A DNA stretch of 64,000 nt from DASXTC01 sp036505635 (GTDB lineage Bacteria; Acidobacteriota; Polarisedimenticolia; JACPZX01; DASXTC01). Below, piece after piece: positions 50,334-58,303 of the stretch. Numbering within the stretch: the stretch's first letter is position 1; each line of letters opens with the position of its first letter. Position numbers and translations under genes: made by a program. The notes under the pieces were generated by a model that did not search any database, had not been told where the DNA came from, and saw only the letters and a program-made list of their open reading frames with translations. The DNA lies in contig DASXTC010000042.1 of the NCBI GenBank assembly GCA_036505635.1, positions 36,623 through 100,622 of the forward strand, in the 5' to 3' direction.

Positions 50334-51542
50334 TCAGTCCACCACGGCCACGGCCTGGCCGCCGGCGAGGTCCCCGGGCTCCACCACCACGTCTTCGCCG
50401 GCCTCCAGCCCTTCGAGGATCTCGACCTGGCTCTCCGCCCGGCGCCCCGTGCGGACGCGCTTCTCCACGGTCTTACCGTCCACCACGACGAGCACCTTCT
50501 CGATGCCGGCGAAGGTGATGATTGAGGAGGCGGGCACGAGGATCACCGGCTGGTCGGCGGTGGTGACGATCTGCGCCGAGGCGAAGGCGCCGGGACGCAG
50601 CGCGCCATCCGGATTCGGCACCTCGGCCTCCACCATGAGTGTCCGGCTCGTCTCGGTGATGGCCGGGCTCAGCCGCGCCACGCGTCCCGTGCGGGGCCTC
50701 TCGTCCCCCTCCACGGTCAGGCGCACTTCCTGGCCCGCGCGCAGTCCCGCCGAGTCCCGCTCGGGGACGGCCAGCCGCAACCGGAGCGGGTGCACCCGCA
50801 CCAGCGTCACCACCGGCTCTCCGGCGGCCACGAACTGTCCCGGCGAAGCGTGCCGCTCGCGCACGGCGCCCTCGAAGGGCGCGTGCAGGACCGAATCCGT
50901 GAGCTGCTGGCGCGCGAGCTCCAGCTCCGTGCGGCGCTGGGCCAGGACCGCCTGCCGGTTGAGGATCTCCTCCTGAGCATCCTGATAGCGCCCCTCGGCG
51001 ACCGCGAACGCCGCCTCCGCCGCGTCGACCTGCGCGCGTGAGACGAGCTGGTCGTCCATCAGCCTGTGCACGCGATCGAGTCCCAGCCGCGCTTCGTTGA
51101 GGACCGCGCGCGCCTGACGCACCAACGGAGTCTCATCAGGATCGACCACGTCGTCCGCGGCGCCGGGCGCCAGGCCCAGGCGGGAGCGCGCCTGCTGGAG
51201 GGCGGCCTGCGCCTGACTCACGCGAAGCTCGAAATCGGTGGAGACCAGCCGCGCGAGCGCCTGGCCCCTGGCGACCCTGCTCCCGAGGTCCACCGCGATC
51301 TCGCTGAGCCGCCCCGCCACCTTCATCCCCAGCGCCACCTGGTCCTCGGCCGCGAGGGTCCCGCTCACCGTGACGACGCGCGGGAGGGTGCCGACGCGGG
51401 TAGGGGCCACGCGCACCTGGCGTGTCGCCGCCCGGTCCTCGCCGGCGGCCGTCCCGGCCGCGGGGTCGTTCCGGCAGCCCACCGCAAGCGACGAGGCCGC
51501 GACCGCCACGGCCGCGAGGCTGCCCATGGTCCTTCTTCTCAT
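50334..51542 (-). CDS. RND efflux periplasmic adaptor (membrane fusion protein)
   Basis: A 402-residue lipoprotein of the HlyD/AcrA type. The signal ends SSLAVGC with the lipid-modified Cys. The N-terminal lipoyl half (VALGMKVAGRLSEIAVDLG, VARGQALARL) leads into an alpha-helical hairpin with coiled-coil character (residues about 120-215), a second lipoyl half (VLHAPFEGAVRERHASPGQF) and beta-barrel domains. The ATG at 51542 has AGGAG nine bases upstream; the frame is open further upstream but without a signal peptide. It forms an operon with the RND pump. Confidence 0.92.
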   Translation of the reverse strand: MRRRTMGSLAAVAVAASSLAVGCRNDPAAGTAAGEDRAATRQVRVAPTRVGTLPRVVTVSGTLAAEDQVALGMKVAGRLSEIAVDLGSRVARGQALARLVSTDFELRVSQAQAALQQARSRLGLAPGAADDVVDPDETPLVRQARAVLNEARLGLDRVHRLMDDQLVSRAQVDAAEAAFAVAEGRYQDAQEEILNRQAVLAQRRTELELARQQLTDSVLHAPFEGAVRERHASPGQFVAAGEPVVTLVRVHPLRLRLAVPERDSAGLRAGQEVRLTVEGDERPRTGRVARLSPAITETSRTLMVEAEVPNPDGALRPGAFASAQIVTTADQPVILVPASSIITFAGIEKVLVVVDGKTVEKRVRTGRRAESQVEILEGLEAGEDVVVEPGDLAGGQAVAVVD

Positions 51543-51570
51543 GACACCCGACTCCTGCTGAGATCGCCCG

Positions 51571-51600
51571 ACTATAAGCCTCCCTGGACGGGTTGTGCAA
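51571..51600 (-). promoter_or_regulatory. Promoter for the RND efflux operon
   Basis: On the minus strand a -35 box TTGCAC (51600-51595) and a -10 box TATAGT (51576-51571) are 18 bases apart. Transcription would start near 51564, about 22 bases before the adaptor ATG. Confidence 0.55.
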
Positions 51601-51722
51601 ACTGGATACACGCCGGGACTCCCGGGTTGGAGGCGGGGCTCGAGCAGAGTCGCGAGGGGGCTGCGGGCTCTCCCGAAGGGACGGCGCGCCGGGACCAGTG
51701 GCCGTCCGGAATCCCGGCCAGT

Positions 51723-51941
51723 CTACCACCACCCAAAGCAGGCCGGGACCACGCCCGTCTGAAAGAGCCCGGAGGCGAAGGCGGGGTCCCACATCCCCTG
51801 AATGTTGCCTCGTTCGAGGCCGGAACCCAGATTAGTGCCTGTCGGGGCCGTCCCTATCTCCGCCTGGGTCCACAGGATCCCGCGTGCCGGGAGCCGGCGG
51901 ATGAGGGGCGAGTTTACGAGGTTCACAACATTGGCTGGCAT
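51723..51941 (-). CDS. Possible small protein or gene remnant (72 residues)
   Basis: An open frame antisense to the start of the DUF4388 gene and filling most of the gap before it. Its second half reads like folded protein (GTNLGSGLERGNIQGMWDPA, then FASGLFQTGVVPACFGWW and stop) and has GC-rich third positions. No ribosome binding site or known family is recognised. It could be a relict C-terminus of a lost gene. The remaining gap from 51543 to 51722 holds only the RND promoter. Confidence 0.25.
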   Translation of the reverse strand: MPANVVNLVNSPLIRRLPARGILWTQAEIGTAPTGTNLGSGLERGNIQGMWDPAFASGLFQTGVVPACFGWW

Positions 51942-54420
51942 GGAGCCGGATCCGGAAGTCCGCCAGGCGCTGGTCGACCTGCAGCGCTACCTCTCCGATC
52001 AGCTCGCGCCCCTGATGGTGGTCGATGCGATCCAGGTCCTGATCTCCTGCCCGCCAAGGCTCGCCGCCGCCGCCATCGAGTCCTGGGCCGCCACGCAGCA
52101 CCGGGGAGGCGCGGAAGGAGTGACGGCCACCGACTACCTGTTCCATGCCATCAGGAAGATTCACATGATGGCGCAGCTCAATCTCATCAAGAAGGACTCG
52201 GTGTCGGGGTACGTCGAGGCCCTCGGGCAGATCGTCGTCGAGATGTGCCCACCGGAAGATCGGGAGAGCTTCCGCGCCACGCTGAAGGGGCTCGGGGCAG
52301 CCGAAGCGGAGCTCCTGCCGTCCGTCCAGGCGCTCCACATGCGTGCCGGCGCGGCCGCGGGGGGGGGCCGAGCCGCGGACGCGCGCGGCGGCGCGGCGGG
52401 GCGATCCGAAGCGTTGAGCGCCGAGGCGGCGCGGGGCATGAAGCGTTTCGCCCTGCTGGTCGAGCGGCTGGAACGGGAGGCCAAGGGGGGCGCCGCGGCC
52501 GGCGCGGCCGGCGCTGAGCTGAGAGGTCAGCTCGTCACGCAGATCCTGACGACCGCCGCCCTCAACTCGAGCTCGGGGACCGACCTGGACCAGTACATGC
52601 AGCGGCTGAGCCAGATGGGCGTCGATGCGCGGACCGATCAGGTGTTCCGCGCGCTGGGTCGCAGCCTGCCAGGCTGGATTCCACCGGCGGGTGTGGCGGG
52701 GGCCGCGGGCGCACAGCCGGCCGGCGGTCGATCCGCCGAGGCGATGCGCCGGCTGGTCTCGATGGCGGGGAGCCCGCTCGAGGGAAAGAAGCGTTTCAGC
52801 GAGATGGTGCAGGCGGCGATCGAGCAGTTCAACGAAGGGCAGCTCGCGAAGGCGGCGGCCATGTTCGAGGTGGCCGAGCGGCTCGTGGCCGACCGGAAGG
52901 TCGATCCCGAGAGCGCGCGTCTGGTCCGCGAGCGCGCCCACCAGTCTCTCGAGAGCCGATACCTGCGGGAGTTCTCCGAGAAGAGCGAGACGCATGTCCC
53001 GCTGCGCAAGGTGCTCAACTTCTTCCCCGCGCTGGGAGTCACCGGTCTGCTCACCGATCTGGACGGAGAGGAGAAGCGCGATCGGCGCAAGCTGTACCTC
53101 TCCCTGCTCGAAGCGCACGGACCCGCCGCGCGCGCGGCCGCGCTGGAACGCATCGCGGAACGGGTGGCCTCGGGTGAGCCCGATCGAAACGGGTTCTTCA
53201 CGCGCAACCTCGTGTTCCTGCTGCGGCGGATCCCGCCCCCCGGGTCCGAGGCGTCCGAGAAGGAGATCGGCCTGCTGGGCCACCTCGTGAAGTGGGGCGC
53301 ACCTCTCATCGTGATCAAGGAAGCGATCGGAACGCTGGGCCAGATCCGGCACACGAAGGCCGAACAGGCGCTCATGGCCCGGATGCACGAATTCGAGGCG
53401 ACCCTCGTCGGTGGAGGGCTCGCCGCCGCCGACGCCGAGGAGATGAAGATCCTGCTCGACCGGGTCGCATCGACACTGGCCCGCATGGGAACGCCCGACT
53501 CGTGGCGCAATGTCGTCAACCACGCGCTGTCCCGGGACCCGGCGCTGGGAGATACAATGGCGCGGCTGCTCGATCTGGGTGGCCAGGATCTCTCGGCCGA
53601 CGGGGAGCTGACCGAGCACCTCATCGCCACCCTGCGGGCGGAGCTGCCAAAGAAGGTGCTCGGCTTCGTGGTGCAGAAGAAAAACGACCACGTGCTGCAC
53701 CTGGTGCAGGCGCTCTCCGGGACGCAGACCGCCGCTACGAGGCAGGTGCTGGAGGAGATCGTCGAGCGGTACCCGGGCCAGGAGTTCGCGCGCGCCGCGC
53801 AGAAGGCGCTCTCGGGATCCGGAGCCCAGGCGCGGCCGGCCGAGGGGACGGCCATGACCTTCTCCGGCGACCTCGATCTGTTCGGGCTGCCGAGTCTGTT
53901 GCAGAACGTCGCCGATGGACGGATGTTCGGTCTTCTGTCGCTCACCGACCGCGAAAACAGGACGATTGCACAGCTCGATTTCGAGGCCGGCAAGATCAGC
54001 GAGTGCCGTGCAGGCGCTCTGACGGGCGAGACCGCCCTCTACCAGCTCTTCGAGAGACCGGTGCCGGGTTGCTTTCTGTTCAGAAGCCGGCGCGCGGCGC
54101 CGGCGGAGTCACCGGAGAAAGCGGGGACGCGGCCCCCCCTCATCGATCCGCTGCCGGCGGTCTTCGAGGCGATGCGCCGTCACGACGAGTTCCAGCAGGC
54201 GAGGGTCCTCGTCCCGGACGACGCCTCCATGAAGCCGACGGGAGTCAAGCCTACCGGCCCACCCGACGGCGAGGAGTCGGAGTTCCTCCACGCCGTCTGG
54301 GAACAAGCCTCCTCGGGCGCCACACCCACCGTCTGCGAGTCCGCCGTGGCCACCGACTCCTACCGCATCCGGCGCCTCTACGCGCACTGGGTCGAACAGG
54401 GCGCCCTCCAGCCTCGATAG
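51901..54420 (+). CDS. Large helical protein with C-terminal DUF4388 domain
   Basis: An 839-residue cytoplasmic protein without a signal peptide. The first 800 bases after the start encode a helical domain (RQALVDLQRYLSDQLAPLMV) with an Ala/Gly/Arg-rich linker near residues 155-175, then a long alpha-helical region resembling HEAT/ARM-type repeats (residues about 280-620). Residues about 650-740 match DUF4388/PatA-like domains (FSGDLDLFGLPSLLQNVAD, GMLSL-type core, GKISECRAGALTGETALYQL), which occur in gliding and signalling proteins. The C-terminus resembles a winged-helix-like tail seen with DUF4388. The ATG at 51901 has GGGAG nine bases upstream; a second ATG at 51940 lacks one. Confidence 0.75.
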   Translation: MRGEFTRFTTLAGMEPDPEVRQALVDLQRYLSDQLAPLMVVDAIQVLISCPPRLAAAAIESWAATQHRGGAEGVTATDYLFHAIRKIHMMAQLNLIKKDSVSGYVEALGQIVVEMCPPEDRESFRATLKGLGAAEAELLPSVQALHMRAGAAAGGGRAADARGGAAGRSEALSAEAARGMKRFALLVERLEREAKGGAAAGAAGAELRGQLVTQILTTAALNSSSGTDLDQYMQRLSQMGVDARTDQVFRALGRSLPGWIPPAGVAGAAGAQPAGGRSAEAMRRLVSMAGSPLEGKKRFSEMVQAAIEQFNEGQLAKAAAMFEVAERLVADRKVDPESARLVRERAHQSLESRYLREFSEKSETHVPLRKVLNFFPALGVTGLLTDLDGEEKRDRRKLYLSLLEAHGPAARAAALERIAERVASGEPDRNGFFTRNLVFLLRRIPPPGSEASEKEIGLLGHLVKWGAPLIVIKEAIGTLGQIRHTKAEQALMARMHEFEATLVGGGLAAADAEEMKILLDRVASTLARMGTPDSWRNVVNHALSRDPALGDTMARLLDLGGQDLSADGELTEHLIATLRAELPKKVLGFVVQKKNDHVLHLVQALSGTQTAATRQVLEEIVERYPGQEFARAAQKALSGSGAQARPAEGTAMTFSGDLDLFGLPSLLQNVADGRMFGLLSLTDRENRTIAQLDFEAGKISECRAGALTGETALYQLFERPVPGCFLFRSRRAAPAESPEKAGTRPPLIDPLPAVFEAMRRHDEFQQARVLVPDDASMKPTGVKPTGPPDGEESEFLHAVWEQASSGATPTVCESAVATDSYRIRRLYAHWVEQGALQPR

Positions 54421-54444
54421 CACGCCCGCGACCCCTCCCCGGTA

Positions 54445-55038
54445 TCAGAAGCGGAAGGCCACGCCCAGACGCGAAAAGAGCGGATTCACCGCGATCGGCT
54501 CGATGGTGTCGGGCGAGAGGTCCACCTTCAGCCAGCGGACCCCGCCGAGCAGCGCGAAGACCTTCCCGAACCCGATCTCGAGGCCGACCGAAGCGCCGTA
54601 GGCCAGCTCGTTGTCGGAGTTCAGGTCGCCGAGGGAGTCGATGTGGGTATCGCCCCAGACGAAGTAGGAGGCTGTCGGCCCGAGATAGAGATCCACGACC
54701 CTTGTAGGTATCACGTGGAAGTTGAGCGTGGCGCTCAGCGGCTGCATCTTGACCTCGCCGATCACCTCTCCGCCGAACTCGATGTCGTTGGTGGCGTTGA
54801 TGTAGTCGAGCTCGAGACCGATGAGTCTGTTGAATCGGACCTCGAACCCCACGTTCCACCCCAGCTCGTCGGAGGCCTTCACCGAGTCCCTGACCGTTCC
54901 GAAGTCGACGTCCTCCTCGCTCAGCGGTGAGACGTACGATGCCGCGCCGAACACTTTGAAGCTGGGGTGGTCGGAAGCGAATGCCGGGCCCGCGACGAGA
55001 GCCGCGAGCGTGATAATCAACGGGCAGCTTGCCTTCAT
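54445..55038 (-). CDS. OmpW-like outer-membrane beta-barrel protein
   Basis: A 197-residue exported protein. A signal peptide (KASCPLIITLAALVAGPAFA) is followed by alternating amphipathic strands with OmpW-like features (LGWNVGFEVRFNRLIGLELD, MQPLSATLNFHVIPTRVVDL, LYLGPTASYFVWGD) and a C-terminal Phe (GVAFRF), the usual BAM recognition end. OmpW-type barrels of eight strands pass small hydrophobic molecules. The ATG at 55038 has GGAGGAGAGG about seven bases upstream. It converges on the DUF4388 gene and lies 119 bases after the next upstream gene on the same strand. Confidence 0.8.
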   Translation of the reverse strand: MKASCPLIITLAALVAGPAFASDHPSFKVFGAASYVSPLSEEDVDFGTVRDSVKASDELGWNVGFEVRFNRLIGLELDYINATNDIEFGGEVIGEVKMQPLSATLNFHVIPTRVVDLYLGPTASYFVWGDTHIDSLGDLNSDNELAYGASVGLEIGFGKVFALLGGVRWLKVDLSPDTIEPIAVNPLFSRLGVAFRF

Positions 55039-55157
55039 GGGTCCTCTCCTCCATTGTCGCGGGGCGAAGAAACCGGGCCGGCTGCGGGGGATGTCCGGTC
55101 GTTTGACGTCGGACAAATCCTAGACGCTGGAGAGCCGCGGCACAAGGACGCGGGCGT

Positions 55158-56465
55158 CTAGAATGAGCCCCGCAGGCCGAAGCCGAGATAGGTCCCACGG
55201 TCCATCGGCGTGCCGGGATAGAATCCCTCTTTCTTGTACCCGCCCTTCGCCGAGAACCCCCAGCGATCCGCGAAGAGAAACTCGACCTCGGCGCTGCCAT
55301 TCCACCGCGAGCCATTCGACGCGCGCTCGATCGCCTCCGGCTCCCGCCACGAGTCCCCCTGAAGGTTCATCTGCATGAACCGGGCGAGCCTCACCCGGTG
55401 CAGGCCGAACCCCCACCCGTACGTGCGGTCATCGGCGGAGTCGAGATCGCGCAGGTAGGCTCCCATGGTCCCGATCGGCGTCGTGGCCAGGATGTCGAGA
55501 AAACGGCTGACCTCCGCCGGGCCGAGATAGCCGCGCGTAGCGGCGGTCAGCCCCCATCCGCCCCCGAGCCTGAGGACCGGTGGCCGGATGCGAGGCGAGC
55601 CCTTCCTGAGGTGGTCGGAGAGCCAGGAGTACACGGAGGCTCCGACGGCCGGGTCGAGGAAGTTCCAGAGGGCCGTCGCGCGCATGTCGCGCCAGGTGTC
55701 GAGGACCCGCGTATCGCTGAAGTCGATATTGTAGTCCTGCTCCCAGACCATCGTCGGATCGGCGCCCACGCGCTGGGCCTGACGGCCGACGATCCAGTAG
55801 GCCATGTCGTTCCCTTCCTCGAACTGATCCTGGAAGTCCTTCTGCCGGTCGCGGTCGTGACGATCAGGCTTCTCCGTCTGCAACGCGTAGAGCGTCAGGT
55901 CAATCTTGGCCATGATAAGAAGGGGGACCACCGCCCCTTCCGCCCCGTCGGGCCTGTAGAGGTCCAGCAGGAGACGGCGCGCCAGGATGTTGTCCGCTTC
56001 GGTGCCGCCCGCCGCGATGAGGGTCGTGACCTCGTTGGATTGCGGGTCCTTGTCGATCGTCGTGTAGAAGCTAAAGTCAAGGCCGGCGCCGTAGCTCGGG
56101 CGCAGGTGAAACTCCCGCGCCCGGCCGCCGTGCCCCATGACCTCGTGCTGGACGACGCTCAGGAAGAGCCCGAACGGAACCTCCCAGGCCGCGGCGAGCA
56201 TTGGCCTGCGCCCGGCGTGGGCCATCGTGCCGATCGCGCGGCACAGGCCGAGATGCAGCGATGTGACATCGCGCCCGCCGTAGTCCATCGTCGGCTCCGA
56301 CTCCCAGCCCAGGAAGTACGGGTCGAATGGAGGATCCTCCGGTGGCACGGCCTGGCTCGCACTGTCGGGCGCCGGGGGGACCTCCTCGGGGGGACTCTCA
56401 GCGGCCAGTGCGGGGACGAACGCGGCAAGAGCGGCGGCCAGAACGGTTGTGCTCCACTTCACCAT
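55158..56465 (-). CDS. Exported protein with HEVMGHG motif and barrel-like C-terminus
   Basis: A 435-residue exported protein (signal MVKWSTTVLAAALAAFVPALA). After a proline/glutamate-rich linker, residues about 75-120 include a hydrophobic stretch and QHEVMGHGGRAREFH, an HExxH-type metal-binding signature. The C-terminal quarter alternates short strands and ends GTYLGFGLRGSF, like an outer-membrane barrel end. I do not recognise the family. It may be an outer-membrane or periplasmic metalloprotease-like protein; whether metal is bound cannot be judged from sequence. The next gene downstream encodes an OmpW-like protein. Confidence 0.65.
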   Translation of the reverse strand: MVKWSTTVLAAALAAFVPALAAESPPEEVPPAPDSASQAVPPEDPPFDPYFLGWESEPTMDYGGRDVTSLHLGLCRAIGTMAHAGRRPMLAAAWEVPFGLFLSVVQHEVMGHGGRAREFHLRPSYGAGLDFSFYTTIDKDPQSNEVTTLIAAGGTEADNILARRLLLDLYRPDGAEGAVVPLLIMAKIDLTLYALQTEKPDRHDRDRQKDFQDQFEEGNDMAYWIVGRQAQRVGADPTMVWEQDYNIDFSDTRVLDTWRDMRATALWNFLDPAVGASVYSWLSDHLRKGSPRIRPPVLRLGGGWGLTAATRGYLGPAEVSRFLDILATTPIGTMGAYLRDLDSADDRTYGWGFGLHRVRLARFMQMNLQGDSWREPEAIERASNGSRWNGSAEVEFLFADRWGFSAKGGYKKEGFYPGTPMDRGTYLGFGLRGSF

Positions 56466-56573
56466 CGTTGGATCCCCCGGTCCCGCGGCGGGAGAGGTAG
56501 GCCCCCGGGCGTCGACGTGAAGCGGAGTCTACCCGTTGAGCGCCGCGGAGGGAAGCGAGGGCGAATTTCGCGG

Positions 56574-56600
56574 TTGCGCCGGCGTTCCCTGGGTTAGAAT
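56574..56600 (+). promoter_or_regulatory. Weak promoter candidate before antiporter leader ORF
   Basis: A -10 box TAGAAT (56595-56600) lies 15 bases after TTGCGC (56574-56579). The spacing is short. Transcription would start near 56607, about 60 bases before the leader ORF. Confidence 0.35.
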
Positions 56601-56668
56601 CTGCCCGCCCCTCCCCTTCTGTGAACTTGAGGCCGGCTTCCGGGGAGGAGAAAACCCCAGGAGGAGTC

Positions 56669-56761
56669 ATGGCGACACGAACCGAACCGCACACCAATCC
56701 CCAGGGCAGGCGTGATCCGAATTCCTCTCCTCCCGAAGGGGGCAAGACCGCGAATGCGTGA
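56669..56761 (+). CDS. 30-residue leader ORF upstream of antiporter
   Basis: A short frame (MATRTEPHTNPQGRR, then DPNSSPPEGGKTANA and stop) with the best ribosome binding site in the area, AGGAGGAG four bases before its ATG. Its stop overlaps the likely antiporter ATG at 56754 (ATGCGTGA). This suggests translational coupling or a regulatory leader. No known family. Confidence 0.35.
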   Translation: MATRTEPHTNPQGRRDPNSSPPEGGKTANA

Positions 56762-58289
56762 GGGGCCCTTGCGCCAGCAAACTCCATCCGCGCGTGACCG
56801 CGTGACGAACGGCTCTCCCACCCGCGGCAACTTCGTGCTCTACGTCACCCTGCTCCTGCTGTTCGGGGCCGGGATCATCGCAATCCTCCATGTCGGCTCG
56901 GGCCTTCAACCCCCCGGCCCCATCCCGGGGGCGCAGATCGGCCCGGCCTCCACGGCTCCGCCAGCGGGCGGCGCGGGCCGGAGCGAAGCGCCCGGTGGCG
57001 TGACCGGGGCCTTGCTCGAGAACGTGAGGCATCCGCTGAGCGTGCTGCTGCTGCAGGTGCTCGTCATCATCATCGCTTCCCGCGCGGTGGGGGCGCTCCT
57101 TCACAGGCTCGGCCAACCCACCGTGATCGGCGAGATGCTGGCGGGGATCCTCCTCGGCCCCTCGTTGCTGGGGATGCTTTCCCCGGCGACGGTGTCGTTC
57201 CTGTTTCCGCCTTCCTCGATGGAGTCCCTGCACCTGCTCAGCCAGATCGGCGTCATCCTCTTCATGTTCCTCGTGGGCATCGACCTGGACACCAAGCACC
57301 TGCGTGAGAGGGCGCACGCGGCGGTGCTTGTCAGCCACGCCAGCATCATCGTGCCCTTCTTCCTGGGCACGGCGTTCTCCCTGACGATCTATCGCTCGGT
57401 GGCTCCACCGGGCGTCACCTTCACGGCCTTCGCGCTGTTCATGGGGATCGCCATGAGCATCACGGCGTTCCCGGTGCTCGTGCGGGTGCTCGAGGAAAAA
57501 GGGCTCACGGGAACCCCTCTGGGATCCACCGCGATCGCGTGCGCGGCGGTGGACGACGTGACCGCTTGGTGCCTGCTGGCGCTCGTGGTCGCCATCGTGA
57601 AGGCTCACGCATTGACGGGGGCGGCGCTCACTGTGTCGCTCGCGCTGGCCTTCACCTGCCTCATGCTCCTGGTGCTCGCGCCCCGTGTCGGGCGCGCCAT
57701 CAGGAAGGCGGCCGCGACGAGGCCGCCGGACAAGGAGCTGGTGGCGGCCGTCCTGGCGTTCGTCATGGCCTCGGCGCTGCTGACGGAGATGATCGGCATC
57801 CACGCCCTGTTCGGCGCCTTCCTCGCCGGCGTGATCATGCCGTCGGATGGGACCCTGCGACCCTACCTGAGGGGTCGACTGGAGGCGTTCAGCTCGGCAT
57901 TCCTGCTCCCGCTCTTCTTCGCCTTCACCGGTCTGCGCACCCAGATCGGCCTGCTCGGCGGCTGGCGAAGCTGGCTCATGTGCGCGGGCATCATCACCGT
58001 CGCCATCGCTGGCAAGTTCGGGGCGAGCGCCCTGGCCGCGCGATGGACCGGCATGAGCTGGGTCGAGTCGCTCTCCATCGGCGCCCTGATGAACACGCGC
58101 GGCCTCATGGAGCTGATCGCCCTCAACATCGGGTACGACCTCGGCATCCTGTCGCCGAGGATGTTCGCCATGATGGTCCTGATGGCGCTCACGACCACGC
58201 TGATGGCCGGGCCGGTACTAAGCCTGCTCGCGCGGTTCGGAGGCAGGGAGGAGAGCCCCTCCCGCGAGACGGGCGGGCTCACGGCCTGA
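56754..58289 (+). CDS. CPA2-type cation:proton antiporter (Kef/GerN-like)
   Basis: A 511-residue membrane protein with about thirteen hydrophobic segments. The first (FVLYVTLLLLFGAGIIAILH) is separated from the transport core by a proline/glycine-rich loop, which is unusual. The core has typical CPA2 motifs: IGEMLAGILLGPSLLG, QIGVILFMFLVGIDLD, ACAAVDDVTAWCLLALVV (the ion-binding Asp pair region) and GALMNTRGLMELIALNIG. There is no C-terminal TrkA-N regulatory domain. It exchanges Na+ or K+ for H+. The chosen ATG overlaps the stop of the leader ORF; an in-frame GTG at 56712 would add 14 residues. Confidence 0.88.
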   Translation: MREGPLRQQTPSARDRVTNGSPTRGNFVLYVTLLLLFGAGIIAILHVGSGLQPPGPIPGAQIGPASTAPPAGGAGRSEAPGGVTGALLENVRHPLSVLLLQVLVIIIASRAVGALLHRLGQPTVIGEMLAGILLGPSLLGMLSPATVSFLFPPSSMESLHLLSQIGVILFMFLVGIDLDTKHLRERAHAAVLVSHASIIVPFFLGTAFSLTIYRSVAPPGVTFTAFALFMGIAMSITAFPVLVRVLEEKGLTGTPLGSTAIACAAVDDVTAWCLLALVVAIVKAHALTGAALTVSLALAFTCLMLLVLAPRVGRAIRKAAATRPPDKELVAAVLAFVMASALLTEMIGIHALFGAFLAGVIMPSDGTLRPYLRGRLEAFSSAFLLPLFFAFTGLRTQIGLLGGWRSWLMCAGIITVAIAGKFGASALAARWTGMSWVESLSIGALMNTRGLMELIALNIGYDLGILSPRMFAMMVLMALTTTLMAGPVLSLLARFGGREESPSRETGGLTA

Positions 58290-58303
58290 TCCCGCCACCC
58301 GGG

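Noticed and set aside
47097..51611. Large plus-strand frames opposite the RND pump and adaptor
   Set aside because: His/Arg/Gln-rich antisense translations without motifs.
54251..55315. 354-codon minus-strand frame overlapping the OmpW-like gene
   Set aside because: Another frame of the same strand has the signal peptide, barrel strands and ribosome site.
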